A stretch of 64,000 nucleotides of DNA from Macrococcus bovicus (GTDB lineage Bacteria > Bacillota > Bacilli > Staphylococcales > Staphylococcaceae), in contig NZ_SCWF01000001.1 in the NCBI RefSeq assembly GCF_004359575.1, positions 62,001-126,000 on the forward strand, read 5' to 3'. Shown in pieces: positions 55,012 through 64,000 of this stretch. The translations under genes and the position numbers were made by a program. The notes under the pieces are model-generated. The model saw nothing but the letters and a program-made list of their open reading frames with translations, had not been told where the DNA came from and did not search any database. Numbering within the stretch: position 1 is the first letter of the stretch; each line of letters starts with the position of its first letter.

Positions 55012-56196
55012 CTATTTCTCCATTCTTTCTTCTACAAATTGTTTGATACGTTTGATCGCTTCTGTCATCGACTCGAGATCGGTTGCGTATGACAGACGGA
55101 TGTTATCAGGTGAACCGAAACTAGAGCCCGGAACCACCGCTACCAGTGAGGTTTCCAGCAGTTCTTCAACAAACTGGTCCGCATTGTCGAGTCCGCAGAG
55201 ACGAACCGTCTCTTTGACGTTCGGATACAGATAGAATGCGCCTTTAGGCTTGATACATTCAATCCCAGGAATCTCCATCAGCTGAGGATAGATGGCATCA
55301 AGACGTGACTTGAACGTCTTGTTCATCTCCCGCAGGAACGTCTGGTCCCCCTCGTAGGCTTCAATCGCCGCCCACTGTGAAGGCGTCGTCGGATTACTTG
55401 TTGAATGACTCGCAAGATCCGTCATAGCTTTGATCAGCTGCCTGTCGCCTGCTGCATAGCCGATCCGCCAGCCTGTCATGGAATGACTTTTCGATACACC
55501 GTTGATGATGACCGTCAGCTTCTTGATGTCCTCTCCCAGTGCGGCGATGCTGATATGTTCGCCGTCATAGACAAGCGTCTCATAGATTTCATCTGAGACG
55601 ACGATGATCTGATGCTGCACTGCCCAGTCAGCGACCGCCTGCAATTCTTCCCTGGAGTAGATGGCACCTGTCGGATTGCTTGGTGTGTTCAGAATAATGG
55701 CCTTCGTCTTATCCGATAACACGCTGTCAAGCTGATCAGCTGTCACCTTGAATTCTGTCGATTCATCTGTTGTGACATAAACGGGTTCACCGCCTGCCAG
55801 TTTGACCTGTTCAGGGTAGCTGACCCAGAAAGGGATTGGAATTATCACTTCATCGCCTTCATCAAGAATCGATTGGAATAAGTTATAAAGTGCATGCTTC
55901 GCGCCTGAGGCCACCATTATTTCGTTCAGCTCATAGCGCAGACCTTCATCGCGCTCCAGTTTCTGCTGGATGGCTTCTTTCAGCTTCGGCAGTCCTCCGG
56001 CCGGCGTATATTTTGTCTTGCCTTCTTCAACGGCCTTGAATGCAGCCTGAATGATGTTTTCAGGTGTATTAAAATCGGGTTCACCTGCTGCAAGTCCGAT
56101 GACCGCCTGACCCGCCGCTTTCAGTTCATTTGCCTTAGCGGTAATCGCCAGTGTAGAGGATGGCGTCAGTTTCTGTACTCGTTGAGATAATTCCAT
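55012..56196 (-). CDS. aspB: PLP-dependent aspartate-type aminotransferase
   Basis: 394 residues, fold-type I aminotransferase. The Schiff-base Lys is in [16 protein letters not shown] (about 236), the substrate Arg near [14 protein letters not shown] (about 371), and NTPSNPTGA is the PLP-binding loop. Probably transaminates aspartate or glutamate; directly upstream of asnS, so aspartate/asparagine supply is linked. GGAGC precedes the ATG. Confidence 0.92.
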   Translation of the reverse strand: MELSQRVQKLTPSSTLAITAKANELKAAGQAVIGLAAGEPDFNTPENIIQAAFKAVEEGKTKYTPAGGLPKLKEAIQQKLERDEGLRYELNEIMVASGAKHALYNLFQSILDEGDEVIIPIPFWVSYPEQVKLAGGEPVYVTTDESTEFKVTADQLDSVLSDKTKAIILNTPSNPTGAIYSREELQAVADWAVQHQIIVVSDEIYETLVYDGEHISIAALGEDIKKLTVIINGVSKSHSMTGWRIGYAAGDRQLIKAMTDLASHSTSNPTTPSQWAAIEAYEGDQTFLREMNKTFKSRLDAIYPQLMEIPGIECIKPKGAFYLYPNVKETVRLCGLDNADQFVEELLETSLVAVVPGSSFGSPDNIRLSYATDLESMTEAIKRIKQFVEERMEK

Positions 56197-56250
56197 TTCA
56201 ACAGCTCCTTAATGATGATACTTTCAGTTTACCAAAGAAGCACACTCAGG

Positions 56251-58845
56251 TTAAATCATTTCTTGTCTGCCGCTTCTTTTTTTAGTCACTAAAGATAGAA
56301 AATCTGTCACATCTCCTCTAGTGACGTCGTACTTCGCCAGCACGCTATCAAAGATGTGATGATAACTGGCTTCAACGATTCGCTTATCCATACAGAGAAT
56401 GATACCCCGGTCTTCCTCACGCCGAATCAGACGTCCCGCTGCCTGTCTGATCTTCGTTGCTGCATAGGGCAGCTGATAGTCATTGAAACTATCCGCAAGT
56501 TCATCTTTCATCAGTAGAATCCGTCTGTCGCTCGGATGAATGAAAGGCAGCGTGACAATCATCACACACTTAAAGGCATCGGACTGATAATCCATCCCCT
56601 CATAAAAGGCCTGAGTCCCGAGGAGGACGGCACTGTCCAGCTGATTGAACTGAAGTAGCAGTTTGTGCGCATTGGACTGCGGGGTCTGAACGAGCAGTGT
56701 GGTCTCCAGCACGTCCTTCAGATAACTTTCCACTTCGCTGATCATCTGATAATTGTTGAATAAAACAAGCATCTTTTTATGTTCTGTCGCAAAATAGGAC
56801 GAAATATACAGTGACAGCTGCTCGATATAAGCCTCGTGGTCCTGATAGTGAAATTCCGGCATATCATGCGGTATAAAGAACGTCACCTCGTCCTGACGCG
56901 CGACTGGCGCAAACAATGTGATATTGTCCTGATGCATATCAAGCAGCGGATTCAGATGTCTGAGCGACTGATTTAACATCAGGGAACCTGATAACAAGGT
57001 CAGGGAATCGAAATGGCTGAACAGCTGGGTACTGAAAATATCACCGAGCTTTTTATCCTTAATGAACAAAGTGGCGGCGGTATAATTGCGGCCGGGCTGA
57101 ACGAAGACGAGCTTCCCTCCTGTCAGCGCAGTCGTGATCTGCTGATAAATCTGATGGACGAAATTGACTTCTCTGTTCACCATGCGATTGAGATCCAGCT
57201 GATCCGTCATTGCTTTGAAGGCTGTTATCTTATGCAGCAGCTGCGGCAGCACTGCTGACGTCCTGAGTCTGACGAACGGGCTGCTGGAGTCAAGCGCAAT
57301 CTCCTGAAAGAACTGGTCGTTCAGCTGCTCGACTTCCTGGATGACCGCCTTCAGCTCAAAATGCGAGACGGCCAGCTCATCCAGACTTCTTTTCGACTGG
57401 TTCAGCTGCTGATAGGCGCTGAAGACAAGACCCTCTTCTTTAGCCAGCTGAGACAGGTGGTATTTCACGGCCTGGTAGCTCCAGGACACATACGTGTGTT
57501 CCAGCGCGACTTCCTGCAGCTGATGGCCTTCATCGATAATCAGATGACTGAACTGGCCCGGGAACCCTTCCTTACCTGAATGCAACAGATGGGCATGATT
57601 CGTCACACCCAGCACTGGGACGTTGATTTTACGGACATCCTGATAAAGATAAGTGTCTTGTCTGCCTTTATAGAGGGTGCGCATCAAATCCAGATAAATC
57701 TTGCGTCCACCGTTTATGTTCAACTGACTGATATCTCCGGACTGGCCGGCCAGCAGAAAAACAAGTAACTGCATCTTCAGCAAGAGAATATCGTGGTTTT
57801 CCTTCGTGTCATCAAGCAGGAACTTAACGAACTCAACTGAAATATAGTTGCGCTTACTTTTCAGCAGGATGAGTGGAACCGGCTGTCCCAGTGCCTTTTC
57901 AATCAGTACAGCATCTGACTGAATCAATTGCTGCTGAAGCGCTTTAGTGGCAGTAGTCAGCAATATATTCTCCCCGTGCTGCGCCAGATAGTAAGTGGCG
58001 GCGGTCAGATAGGCGAGGGATTTACCACTGCCGACTTCCGCCTCAATCAACTGCATATTACCGGTCAGCATCGTCTCATAGATCAGCTCCGTCAAATACA
58101 GCTGCTCCTGCCGGAAATGCAGCTCATTCACTTCTATGATACGTCTGTAAAATGCCTCGAGAGATTCATCTATCGTGACTTTCTGCGCATCTATCGTCGT
58201 CAAGTGATAGGCCAGCCCTTTTAAGACAGGAAAATGACTGACTGTCTGATGACGCTCAATCAGTGGAAAGAGCAGTTTGTCGATATCATTTCTCATCTTT
58301 TTGGCCAGATGATAGATCTGAATCAGCGTCTCTTTCGGAAATGCGGCCAGCTTGGCAAGCGCGAGCTGCATGATCTCAGCCGTTGCCTGTGCGTCTGCTA
58401 TGGCACTATGCGCATCATCCAGCTGAATATCAAGTGTCTGCGCCAGCGCACTTAACTGATAACTTTCAGCATCAGGGTAGACAATCTTGAAAAGGTCGAC
58501 TGTATCGATACAGTGCCGCGGCTGAAAGTGGATGCCCGCCTTATCAAAGAGCCCTGTCAGAAAATTAAGATCGAAATGAATATTATGTGCGACAAATACT
58601 TTATCCTGCAAAAGCGCCAGTACATCCGGCATGATCTCCCTGAATGTAGGGGCCTGACTGACCATGTCATCCGTAATACCGGTCAGTGACTCAATAAACG
58701 GAGGAATCGGCTGGTCGGTATAGACATAGCTGTCATAACGGTCGATAATCGTCCTGTCGTCCATGATGACGATACCAATCTGGATGATATCATCAACCGC
58801 CATATTATTACCTGTCGTCTCTATATCGACTACTGCGTACTGCAT
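56251..58845 (-). CDS. dinG: DinG family 3'-5' exonuclease/helicase-like protein
   Basis: 864 residues. N-terminal DEDD exonuclease (VVDIETTGNN about 5-14, FVAHNIHFDLNFL about 91, HSAIADAQAT about 145) fused to an XPD-like helicase (Walker A EVGSGKSLAYL about 265, DEGH box about 434, motif VI region QAAGRLIRREEDRG about 810). The Fe-S cysteines of E. coli DinG are not apparent, as in Firmicutes DinG, which acts as an exonuclease with ATP-binding. Follows birA by 10 bases. Confidence 0.92.
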   Translation of the reverse strand: MQYAVVDIETTGNNMAVDDIIQIGIVIMDDRTIIDRYDSYVYTDQPIPPFIESLTGITDDMVSQAPTFREIMPDVLALLQDKVFVAHNIHFDLNFLTGLFDKAGIHFQPRHCIDTVDLFKIVYPDAESYQLSALAQTLDIQLDDAHSAIADAQATAEIMQLALAKLAAFPKETLIQIYHLAKKMRNDIDKLLFPLIERHQTVSHFPVLKGLAYHLTTIDAQKVTIDESLEAFYRRIIEVNELHFRQEQLYLTELIYETMLTGNMQLIEAEVGSGKSLAYLTAATYYLAQHGENILLTTATKALQQQLIQSDAVLIEKALGQPVPLILLKSKRNYISVEFVKFLLDDTKENHDILLLKMQLLVFLLAGQSGDISQLNINGGRKIYLDLMRTLYKGRQDTYLYQDVRKINVPVLGVTNHAHLLHSGKEGFPGQFSHLIIDEGHQLQEVALEHTYVSWSYQAVKYHLSQLAKEEGLVFSAYQQLNQSKRSLDELAVSHFELKAVIQEVEQLNDQFFQEIALDSSSPFVRLRTSAVLPQLLHKITAFKAMTDQLDLNRMVNREVNFVHQIYQQITTALTGGKLVFVQPGRNYTAATLFIKDKKLGDIFSTQLFSHFDSLTLLSGSLMLNQSLRHLNPLLDMHQDNITLFAPVARQDEVTFFIPHDMPEFHYQDHEAYIEQLSLYISSYFATEHKKMLVLFNNYQMISEVESYLKDVLETTLLVQTPQSNAHKLLLQFNQLDSAVLLGTQAFYEGMDYQSDAFKCVMIVTLPFIHPSDRRILLMKDELADSFNDYQLPYAATKIRQAAGRLIRREEDRGIILCMDKRIVEASYHHIFDSVLAKYDVTRGDVTDFLSLVTKKRSGRQEMI

Positions 58846-58855
58846 ATCTTCCCTC

Positions 58856-59833
58856 CTAAATTTCTATATCCGCACTCATAAAGTGATGCAGCGTGCCCTT
58901 TTCATCCTGTACAACTAAACGGCCATCATCCAGGATTTCGACAGCGACGCCCTCCACTACAGTCGTCCCTTCCGTATACCGCAGTTTTCGCTGCCAGATG
59001 TTTGAATACTGCCCATACTCATCTTTGATATCCTTGAAATCAAGTACCAGGAACTGCCTGAAGGCTGCTTCTATTTCAATAAGCAGCTCTTCCAGAAACT
59101 GATAACGGTTGACTGGATGACCTGTTGCAGCTTTCAGACTGGTCGCTTTCACTGCAAGGTCCTGCTGAAAATCTGACGCCTCATGATTCAGATTAATGCC
59201 GATTCCGCAGATGATATTCTGGATCAGTGCAGCCTCACCGCTGATTTCCGTGAGGAAGCCGCAGCACTTCCGGTCATCGATATAAATGTCATTCGGCCAC
59301 TTGATTTTAGCCTCAGCGCCACTCATACGGCGGATCGTCTTGGCGATTGCGAGAGACAGAAAAAGATTGAACGACATCATTTTCTGGAGCGGCACATCTC
59401 TTCTGAAAACAGCTGTCATCCACAGCCCTTTTGTCCCTTGCGAATCCCAGCTGCGGTTAAAACGGCCCCTTCCTGCTGTCTGCACTTCACTGATGACAAT
59501 GAATGGCTCATCTATCTCTAGCAGTTTCTCCTTCGCGACCAGCTGAGTGGACGTCACTTCCTTATAGACGAAACGTCTCTTAAAATAAGAAGACTGCTTG
59601 ATGATCAGTGCCATCATATCCTGGTCCCACTCCTCCGGAAATCCGGTGAGCTGGTAGCCTTTATTCTGCACGGAATGCACTCGGAATCCCTGCTGCTTTA
59701 ACAGCTCAATGGTTTTCCAGACAGCTGTGCGACTGATGGCCAGACGTTCAGCAATCGTCTGACCTGATAGATAGGTCGAGCGGTTATGATAGAGCAGCTC
59801 GAGAATGTCACCTTTATATTTCGCCATGTTCAT
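58856..59833 (-). CDS. birA: Biotin ligase/biotin operon repressor BirA
   Basis: 325 residues. N-terminal winged HTH (AISRTAVWKTIELL, about 28-41), central ligase with GRGRFNRSW (about 122-130, biotinyl-AMP loop) and KIKWPNDIY (about 178), C-terminal SH3-like domain. Biotinylates carboxylases and represses biotin genes. Overlaps cca by 20 bases. ATG at residue 3 is an alternative start. Confidence 0.93.
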   Translation of the reverse strand: MNMAKYKGDILELLYHNRSTYLSGQTIAERLAISRTAVWKTIELLKQQGFRVHSVQNKGYQLTGFPEEWDQDMMALIIKQSSYFKRRFVYKEVTSTQLVAKEKLLEIDEPFIVISEVQTAGRGRFNRSWDSQGTKGLWMTAVFRRDVPLQKMMSFNLFLSLAIAKTIRRMSGAEAKIKWPNDIYIDDRKCCGFLTEISGEAALIQNIICGIGINLNHEASDFQQDLAVKATSLKAATGHPVNRYQFLEELLIEIEAAFRQFLVLDFKDIKDEYGQYSNIWQRKLRYTEGTTVVEGVAVEILDDGRLVVQDEKGTLHHFMSADIEI

Positions 59834-60959
59834 CCACCCATTTCATTATCGCATCAGGCTGATTCTTCAGCTGACCCGTAATAATCGCATCCTCCATCTC
59901 AGCAAGCATCACTTTCAGCCAGCTGCCCCCTTCTCTTTTAAGATGTGTCATCACATCATGACCGTTCACTGCTATATCCTGTCTGCTATGTATTCTGCGT
60001 GCCTGACGGTATGCTTTTGCATCTGATTGATTCCCCGCGAGCTTCTGGCAGGCCTCTATTGTGGCCAGAGGGTAATGATAGACCAGTCGCTCCATCGTGA
60101 ATTCCTCCTGCTGCTCAAGTTGCTGCAGTATGGCCACTGCCTGCTTGATGGTCCGGTAGCTGTCATTGGATAACTTCAGGCTCCGCATACCGTCCATGTC
60201 TGCCAACCCTTTAAAGATATGGAATGCGATATAGACTTCAAGTGACATGGGTGCTTCAAGCAGCAGCACTTCCTGCCACCCCCGGAAATACGGCAGGTAG
60301 TTGACAATGCCACTTACCGTCAGGGTGTTCATACCCCTTGATGGTTGCAGGCCATTCAATAATTTCTGCAGCTCTACTATGATACGTTCTACTGCCACAT
60401 ATTCAATCAGAGGCGCACATGTCTTCATCGCCTCAAGCGTCTGCGATTCAATCGTGAAGTCCAGGACGCTCTGAAAACGGGCTGCCCGTATCATCCGTAG
60501 GGCATCTTCAGTAAAACGTCTCTCTGCATCGCCCACGGCACGAATCAGCCGCTGCTCTAAATCATTCTGTCCCCCGGTATAATCGATGACTGACATGCTG
60601 TGATCCAGCGCCATCGCATTCACTGTAAAGTCACGCCTGAGCAGATCCTTTTTCAGATCACTGACGAATATAACGGAATCCGGCCGCCTATGGTCCTCGT
60701 AGTCGCCGTCTATGCGAAAGGTCGTCACTTCAAATGTCCCGTTCAGTATGACCATCACCGTACCATGCTCTTTGCCGATCGGCACTGTCCGCTCAAATAA
60801 TGCCTCCACTTCGTCCGGTAATGCACTTGTCGTGATATCCACGTCACTGATCGGCAGCTCAAGCAGATGATTGCGCACAGCTCCCCCTACAATATAAGCC
60901 TCGTACCCTGCACGTTGCAGCTGATCCAGGACTGGGAGAGCGGACTTAAGCTTGTCCAT
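59814..60959 (-). CDS. cca: CCA tRNA nucleotidyltransferase
   Basis: 381 residues from ATG 60959, seven bases after AAGGAG; the frame extends to 61070 but only through bshA codons. Class II nucleotidyltransferase: GGAVRNHLL (about 22-30), catalytic DVD in PISDVDITT (about 36), RRDFTVNAMALD (about 113). Adds CCA to tRNA 3' ends. Confidence 0.94.
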   Translation of the reverse strand: MDKLKSALPVLDQLQRAGYEAYIVGGAVRNHLLELPISDVDITTSALPDEVEALFERTVPIGKEHGTVMVILNGTFEVTTFRIDGDYEDHRRPDSVIFVSDLKKDLLRRDFTVNAMALDHSMSVIDYTGGQNDLEQRLIRAVGDAERRFTEDALRMIRAARFQSVLDFTIESQTLEAMKTCAPLIEYVAVERIIVELQKLLNGLQPSRGMNTLTVSGIVNYLPYFRGWQEVLLLEAPMSLEVYIAFHIFKGLADMDGMRSLKLSNDSYRTIKQAVAILQQLEQQEEFTMERLVYHYPLATIEACQKLAGNQSDAKAYRQARRIHSRQDIAVNGHDVMTHLKREGGSWLKVMLAEMEDAIITGQLKNQPDAIMKWVDEHGEI

Positions 60960-62073
60960 CGATAAGCTCCTTGTAGAGCATTTCGTACTGTGAAGTGATA
61001 GCTGCCGAAGAAAAACGGACAGCGATATCTTCAAGCATATTCTGCTGCAGCTGCGCATAATAGGCGTCATCCGTCAGCAGTCTGACAGCATAGGCTGCAG
61101 CCTGCTCTGAATCCCCCACATCTACTAAAAGGCCTGTCTCCTCGTGTCTGATGACTTCACCGATCCCCCCTGCTCTTGTACCGATACAGACGACGCCGCA
61201 GTTCATGGCTTCCAGTAATACCAGACCGAAGCTTTCTTTTTCAGACATCAGCAGGAAGAGGTCTGACATCTGATAAAAGCTTGCGACTTGCTCCTGTTTG
61301 CCGACAAACATGACATCTTCATCGATGCCGAGCTTATGCGCCAGACTTCGCATTTTGGATAACTCGGGCCCGTCACCAATGAGCAGCAGCTTGACTTTCA
61401 GTGATTCTCGTACTTGCTTGAAAGTGGCGAGAATATCCTGTATTCTCTTCACTTTTCTGAAGTTGGAGACGTGCGAGATCACTTTATAGTCCTTCGGTAT
61501 GCCATACATCTCCTTGAGTGCCGAAGAATCGACCCTTGTAAAATCTTTTTCATTGATGAAGTTATAGACCGTTCTGATTTCTTTATTCGGTGCGATAAGC
61601 GACATGGTGTCCGCTGTCAGGGCATCGCTGACACTCGTGACGATATCACTTTCTTCTATACCGAAACGAATGGCACTTCTCAGCGTAGAATCATAGCCGA
61701 GAACAGTGATATCGGTCCCGTGCAGAGTGGTGACGATTTTGACATCTTTCCGGGCAATCTGGCGTCCTAGAATCCCGCAGATGGCGTGAGGGACCGCGTA
61801 ATGCATGTGCAGGACATCCAGGTCGTATGCATTGATGACTTCTGCTATTTTAGTCGCCAGCGTGATATCATACGGCGGATACTGAAAGACCGCATATTGA
61901 TTCACATCAACTTGGTGAATCGTAATATTCGGCCGCTGGAACTGTATTCTGAACGGTGTATTTGATGTGATGAAATGCACATCATGTCCCCGCTCAGCCA
62001 TCTGTATGCCGAGCTCTGTCGCTATAATACCTGAGCCGCCCATCGTCGGGTAGCAAGTAATCCCTATTTTCAT
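60946..62073 (-). CDS. bshA: N-acetyl-alpha-D-glucosaminyl L-malate synthase BshA
   Basis: 375 residues. GT4 glycosyltransferase starting [22 protein letters not shown], with the nucleotide-sugar motif [16 protein letters not shown] (about 281-296). First step of bacillithiol synthesis: UDP-GlcNAc plus malate. Fits the presence of BrxA. Overlaps mgsA by 4 bases. The deacetylase BshB is not next to it, unlike in B. subtilis. Confidence 0.94.
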   Translation of the reverse strand: MKIGITCYPTMGGSGIIATELGIQMAERGHDVHFITSNTPFRIQFQRPNITIHQVDVNQYAVFQYPPYDITLATKIAEVINAYDLDVLHMHYAVPHAICGILGRQIARKDVKIVTTLHGTDITVLGYDSTLRSAIRFGIEESDIVTSVSDALTADTMSLIAPNKEIRTVYNFINEKDFTRVDSSALKEMYGIPKDYKVISHVSNFRKVKRIQDILATFKQVRESLKVKLLLIGDGPELSKMRSLAHKLGIDEDVMFVGKQEQVASFYQMSDLFLLMSEKESFGLVLLEAMNCGVVCIGTRAGGIGEVIRHEETGLLVDVGDSEQAAAYAVRLLTDDAYYAQLQQNMLEDIAVRFSSAAITSQYEMLYKELIDGQA

Positions 62074-62447
62074 GAAAGTCCTCCGTTCTCATAATAAGAA
62101 ATAACAGCCAGTGCTGTCCCTTCGTTCGTTGCAAGCGGCACATCATAGACGTCTGATAAACGTAAAAGTGCGGAGACATCCGGTTCGTGCGGCTGAGCAG
62201 TGAGCGGGTCTCTGAAGAAGAAGATGGCATCCACCTCTTTATTGGCGACAAGCGCCCCTATCTCCTGGTCACCGCCAAGCGGCCCTGACTTAAAGCGATG
62301 GACGGTAAGGCCCGTCGCTGTTGACACCCGTAGTCCGGTAGTCCCTGTTGCGTAGAGCGTATGTTTACTGAACTCGTCCAGATGCGCCTGAATGAATCTG
62401 ACGAGTGCCTCTTTTTTCTGGTCATGTGCGATAATAGCAAATTTCAT
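62070..62447 (-). CDS. mgsA: Methylglyoxal synthase
   Basis: 125 residues from ATG 62447 after AAAGGAAGTGA; the frame to 62510 runs through mazG. Converts dihydroxyacetone phosphate to methylglyoxal. Phosphate-binding ATGTTGLRV (about 36-44), GGDQEIGAL with catalytic Asp (about 62), and [14 protein letters not shown] (about 80-93). Bacillithiol, whose first enzyme follows, helps detoxify methylglyoxal. Confidence 0.93.
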   Translation of the reverse strand: MKFAIIAHDQKKEALVRFIQAHLDEFSKHTLYATGTTGLRVSTATGLTVHRFKSGPLGGDQEIGALVANKEVDAIFFFRDPLTAQPHEPDVSALLRLSDVYDVPLATNEGTALAVISYYENGGLS

Positions 62448-62451
62448 AAGG

Positions 62452-62769
62452 TCACTTCCTTTCGAAACGATTGAAATCCCGTGCTTCATATTTCTCCATC
62501 GTCGCAGCAAAGCTTGCTGTCAGATCAATGCCCATGGAATTAGCCAGACAGATCAGCACAAATAAATTGTCAGCCAGTTCAAGCCCGATTTCTTTCTGCT
62601 GCTCACTTAACTTTTTCTGCTTCGGCCCGTAGACATGATTGATTTCACGCGCCAGTTCACCGACTTCTTCAGTGAGACGGACCATATTTTCCATCGGCGT
62701 GAAATAGCCGGCTTTAAAGCCGCTGATGTAATCATCCACTTGCTGCTGCATCTCTTTTAATGTTTTCAT
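62452..62769 (-). CDS. ypjD: MazG-like nucleotide pyrophosphohydrolase (YpjD)
   Basis: 105 residues from ATG 62769, directly preceded by AGGAGG. Signature [11 protein letters not shown] (about 27-37) and [14 protein letters not shown] (about 63-76) carry the acidic metal-binding residues of the all-alpha NTP pyrophosphatases. House-cleaning of abnormal nucleotides is inferred. First gene of ypjD-mgsA-bshA-cca-birA-dinG. Confidence 0.9.
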   Translation of the reverse strand: MKTLKEMQQQVDDYISGFKAGYFTPMENMVRLTEEVGELAREINHVYGPKQKKLSEQQKEIGLELADNLFVLICLANSMGIDLTASFAATMEKYEARDFNRFERK

Positions 62770-62831
62770 GGTACCTCCTATTGCGTCCTGACTTTCTTTC
62801 ATTATATGATGGATAAAAGGGGTGTAACAAT

Positions 62832-63710
62832 TTGAATATAAAATTAAAAGTGATGAATATCATCTTGATATTGATCGGTAGTATTATCTTCAGTTTTGGA
62901 ATTATCAACTTTAATATGGCCTATCATCTGACAGAAGGCGGCTTCACCGGCATTGCTCTCATATTATATCATTTATTCGGGATCAGCCCTGCTCTAATGA
63001 ATCTGATTTTCAACATTCCGCTCTTTATCATCGGTTACAGGTTTCTCGGAAGAACCTCTTTTCTGTATACGCTGATCGGCTCGCTTAGCTCCAGTTTCTT
63101 TCTCTATCTCTTTGAGAGATTCCCGTTCAATTTTTCGCTGGCAGAACAGGATCTGTTTCTGGTCGCATTGCTCGGCGGTGTCCTTATCGGTCTCGGTCTC
63201 GGTATCATCCTGAGAGCGGGGGGAACGACAGGCGGTGTAGATATCATCGCCCGGGTGATGAAGAAGGAGTTCAACTGGCCGATGGGACAGGTGATATTTA
63301 TCTTTGACTGCATGGTGCTCATCATCACCTATCTTGCACTAGGTGATATCAGAATCACGCTCTACACTTTAATCTGCGTCGGTGTCGGCGGCAAGATTAT
63401 CGATATCGTCCAGGATGCCGGCTATACAGCCCGGGGCGCCCTCATTATCTCCGAAGAATTCAATCAGATCGGAGACGCCATCAACACCGTGCTGGAACGC
63501 GGCGTGACGCGAATCTCTGCACATGGCCAGTATTCGAATATAGAGCGGCCAATGCTGTACTGCGTCGTGCCTAAAAATGAAATCTCCAGACTGCGGCAGC
63601 TGATTCATGCCATCGATCCTCATGCCTTTATCTCCATGCTTGAAGTGCATGAAGTGCATGGTGAAGGATTTACGCTCGATGAAAACAAGCAGCTGATCCA
63701 GAACCACTAA
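62832..63710 (+). CDS. YitT family membrane protein (DUF161/DUF2179)
   Basis: 292 residues from a TTG at 62832 after AAAGGGGTG. Five to six membrane helices (about 1-190), with GLGLGIILRAGGTTGGVDIIA typical of YitT proteins, and a C-terminal cytosolic DUF2179 domain (about 205-285, EEFNQIGDAINTVLERGVT). Function unknown; one member of a family that is usually multi-copy in Bacillales. Divergent from ypjD. Confidence 0.85.
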   Translation: MNIKLKVMNIILILIGSIIFSFGIINFNMAYHLTEGGFTGIALILYHLFGISPALMNLIFNIPLFIIGYRFLGRTSFLYTLIGSLSSSFFLYLFERFPFNFSLAEQDLFLVALLGGVLIGLGLGIILRAGGTTGGVDIIARVMKKEFNWPMGQVIFIFDCMVLIITYLALGDIRITLYTLICVGVGGKIIDIVQDAGYTARGALIISEEFNQIGDAINTVLERGVTRISAHGQYSNIERPMLYCVVPKNEISRLRQLIHAIDPHAFISMLEVHEVHGEGFTLDENKQLIQNH

Positions 63711-63744
63711 AAAAAGTTCTATCCATACAGGATAGAACTTTTTT
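63710..63744. terminator. Bidirectional terminator after the YitT gene
   Basis: 15-bp perfect stem (63710-63724 with 63730-63744) with A/T tracts on both sides; serves the YitT gene and the convergent peptidase gene. Confidence 0.88.
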
Positions 63745-63746
63745 AT

Positions 63747-64000
63747 TTAGTCATTGCTTCTTGCCAGCATGAACATTCTCAGGAATTCTGCGACTGCGAT
63801 TGCTGTAGCAGCGACGTAAGTCATCGCAGCAGCTGACAGCACAGACTTCGCATGACGATATTCCTGTGTGTCCACCATCTGCAGTTTCTCTATCTGATTC
63901 ATTGCACGGTGAGAAGCATCGAATTCGACCGGCAGTGTGACGATAGAAAAGAGGACAGCGAAGAACATGAAGAAGACCCCAGCCCAGATGGCTAAAGTAC
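63747..64000 (-). CDS. Neutral zinc metallopeptidase, YugP type (5' part outside window)
   Basis: Only the last ~84 codons are visible; the frame continues past the window edge. The membrane segment WAGVFFMFFAVLFSIV, then TLPVEFDASHRAMNQIE and AKSVLSAAAMTYVAATAIAVAEFLR (in part) match the C-terminus of the PF04298 membrane zinc peptidases. The HExxH active site would lie upstream, outside this window. Confidence 0.75.
   Translation of the reverse strand, partial: TLAIWAGVFFMFFAVLFSIVTLPVEFDASHRAMNQIEKLQMVDTQEYRHAKSVLSAAAMTYVAATAIAVAEFLRMFMLARSND

Noticed and set aside
60960-61070. N-terminal extension of cca
   Set aside because: It is the bshA 3' end read in another frame; AAGGAG places the start at 60959.
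49087-64000. Further accessory islands, tRNA genes or phage traces in the right third
   Set aside because: Gene order is continuous backbone and no cloverleaf, integrase or repeat boundary was seen.

Overview
The window is a chromosomal segment of a low-GC Gram-positive bacterium of the family Staphylococcaceae, most likely a Macrococcus species. Gene order from csp-acyP-xpaC-telA-brnQ through odhAB, arlRS, pgpB, murG, ctpA, crr, msrBA, dfrA and thyA, and again from rnpB through gpsB, recU, pbp2, nth, dnaD, asnS, dinG, birA and cca, follows the Staphylococcus and Bacillus backbone. A three-gene ba3-type cytochrome c oxidase, a feature I associate with oxidase-positive macrococci rather than S. 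aureus, and a Bacillus-like mazG-mgsA-bshA-cca-birA string point to Macrococcus. This is inference from gene content and synteny; no 16S rRNA gene is present. No tRNA, 5S/16S/23S rRNA, CRISPR array, intact insertion sequence or prophage was seen.

Layout. 1-6.2 kb: end of a secreted beta-propeller protein, a small membrane protein, oligoendopeptidase F, CvfB and a YkpA-type ABC-F protein. 6.2-9.2 kb is an AT-richer accessory pocket: a par/Fst-type type I toxin-antitoxin locus, orphan small genes and a cold-shock gene with a long structured leader. 9.2-31 kb: acyP-xpaC-telA, BrnQ, a MoxR/VWA pair, the 2-oxoglutarate dehydrogenase genes odhAB, the ArlRS two-component system, a Fur-controlled sRNA gene matching IsrR, PgpB, MurG, CtpA, the glucose-type EIIA, and a folate/redox run (thyA, dfrA, plsC, ypmS, msrA, msrB). 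31-34.8 kb: zinc finger-cvfC-brxA-methyltransferase, a queuosine precursor transporter and an RNase H-like protein.

34.8-37.5 kb is a second accessory pocket between housekeeping genes: an antitoxin-tail remnant, an RCC1-repeat pseudogene, a PadR/DUF2812 pair, an intact YefM-YoeB toxin-antitoxin system and a small membrane protein. 37.5-47.3 kb: a 5'-3' exonuclease, rhodanese, a double dynamin-like GTPase, the ba3 oxidase operon preceded by a Crp/Fnr-like palindrome, a luciferase-like flavin oxidoreductase and a THUMP methyltransferase. 47.4-47.8 kb is RNase P RNA. 47.8-64 kb carries division, wall, recombination, repair and translation genes, then bacillithiol and methylglyoxal genes, a YitT membrane protein and the end of a zinc metallopeptidase.

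The two observations most worth following are: (i) an IsrR-like iron-sparing sRNA between pgpB and arlR, with a near-consensus promoter, two Fur boxes, C-rich motifs and a terminator; and (ii) a complete chromosomal par/Fst-type toxin-antitoxin module, with convergent RNAs, a shared terminator and a direct repeat that makes the antitoxin RNA antisense to the toxin start region.
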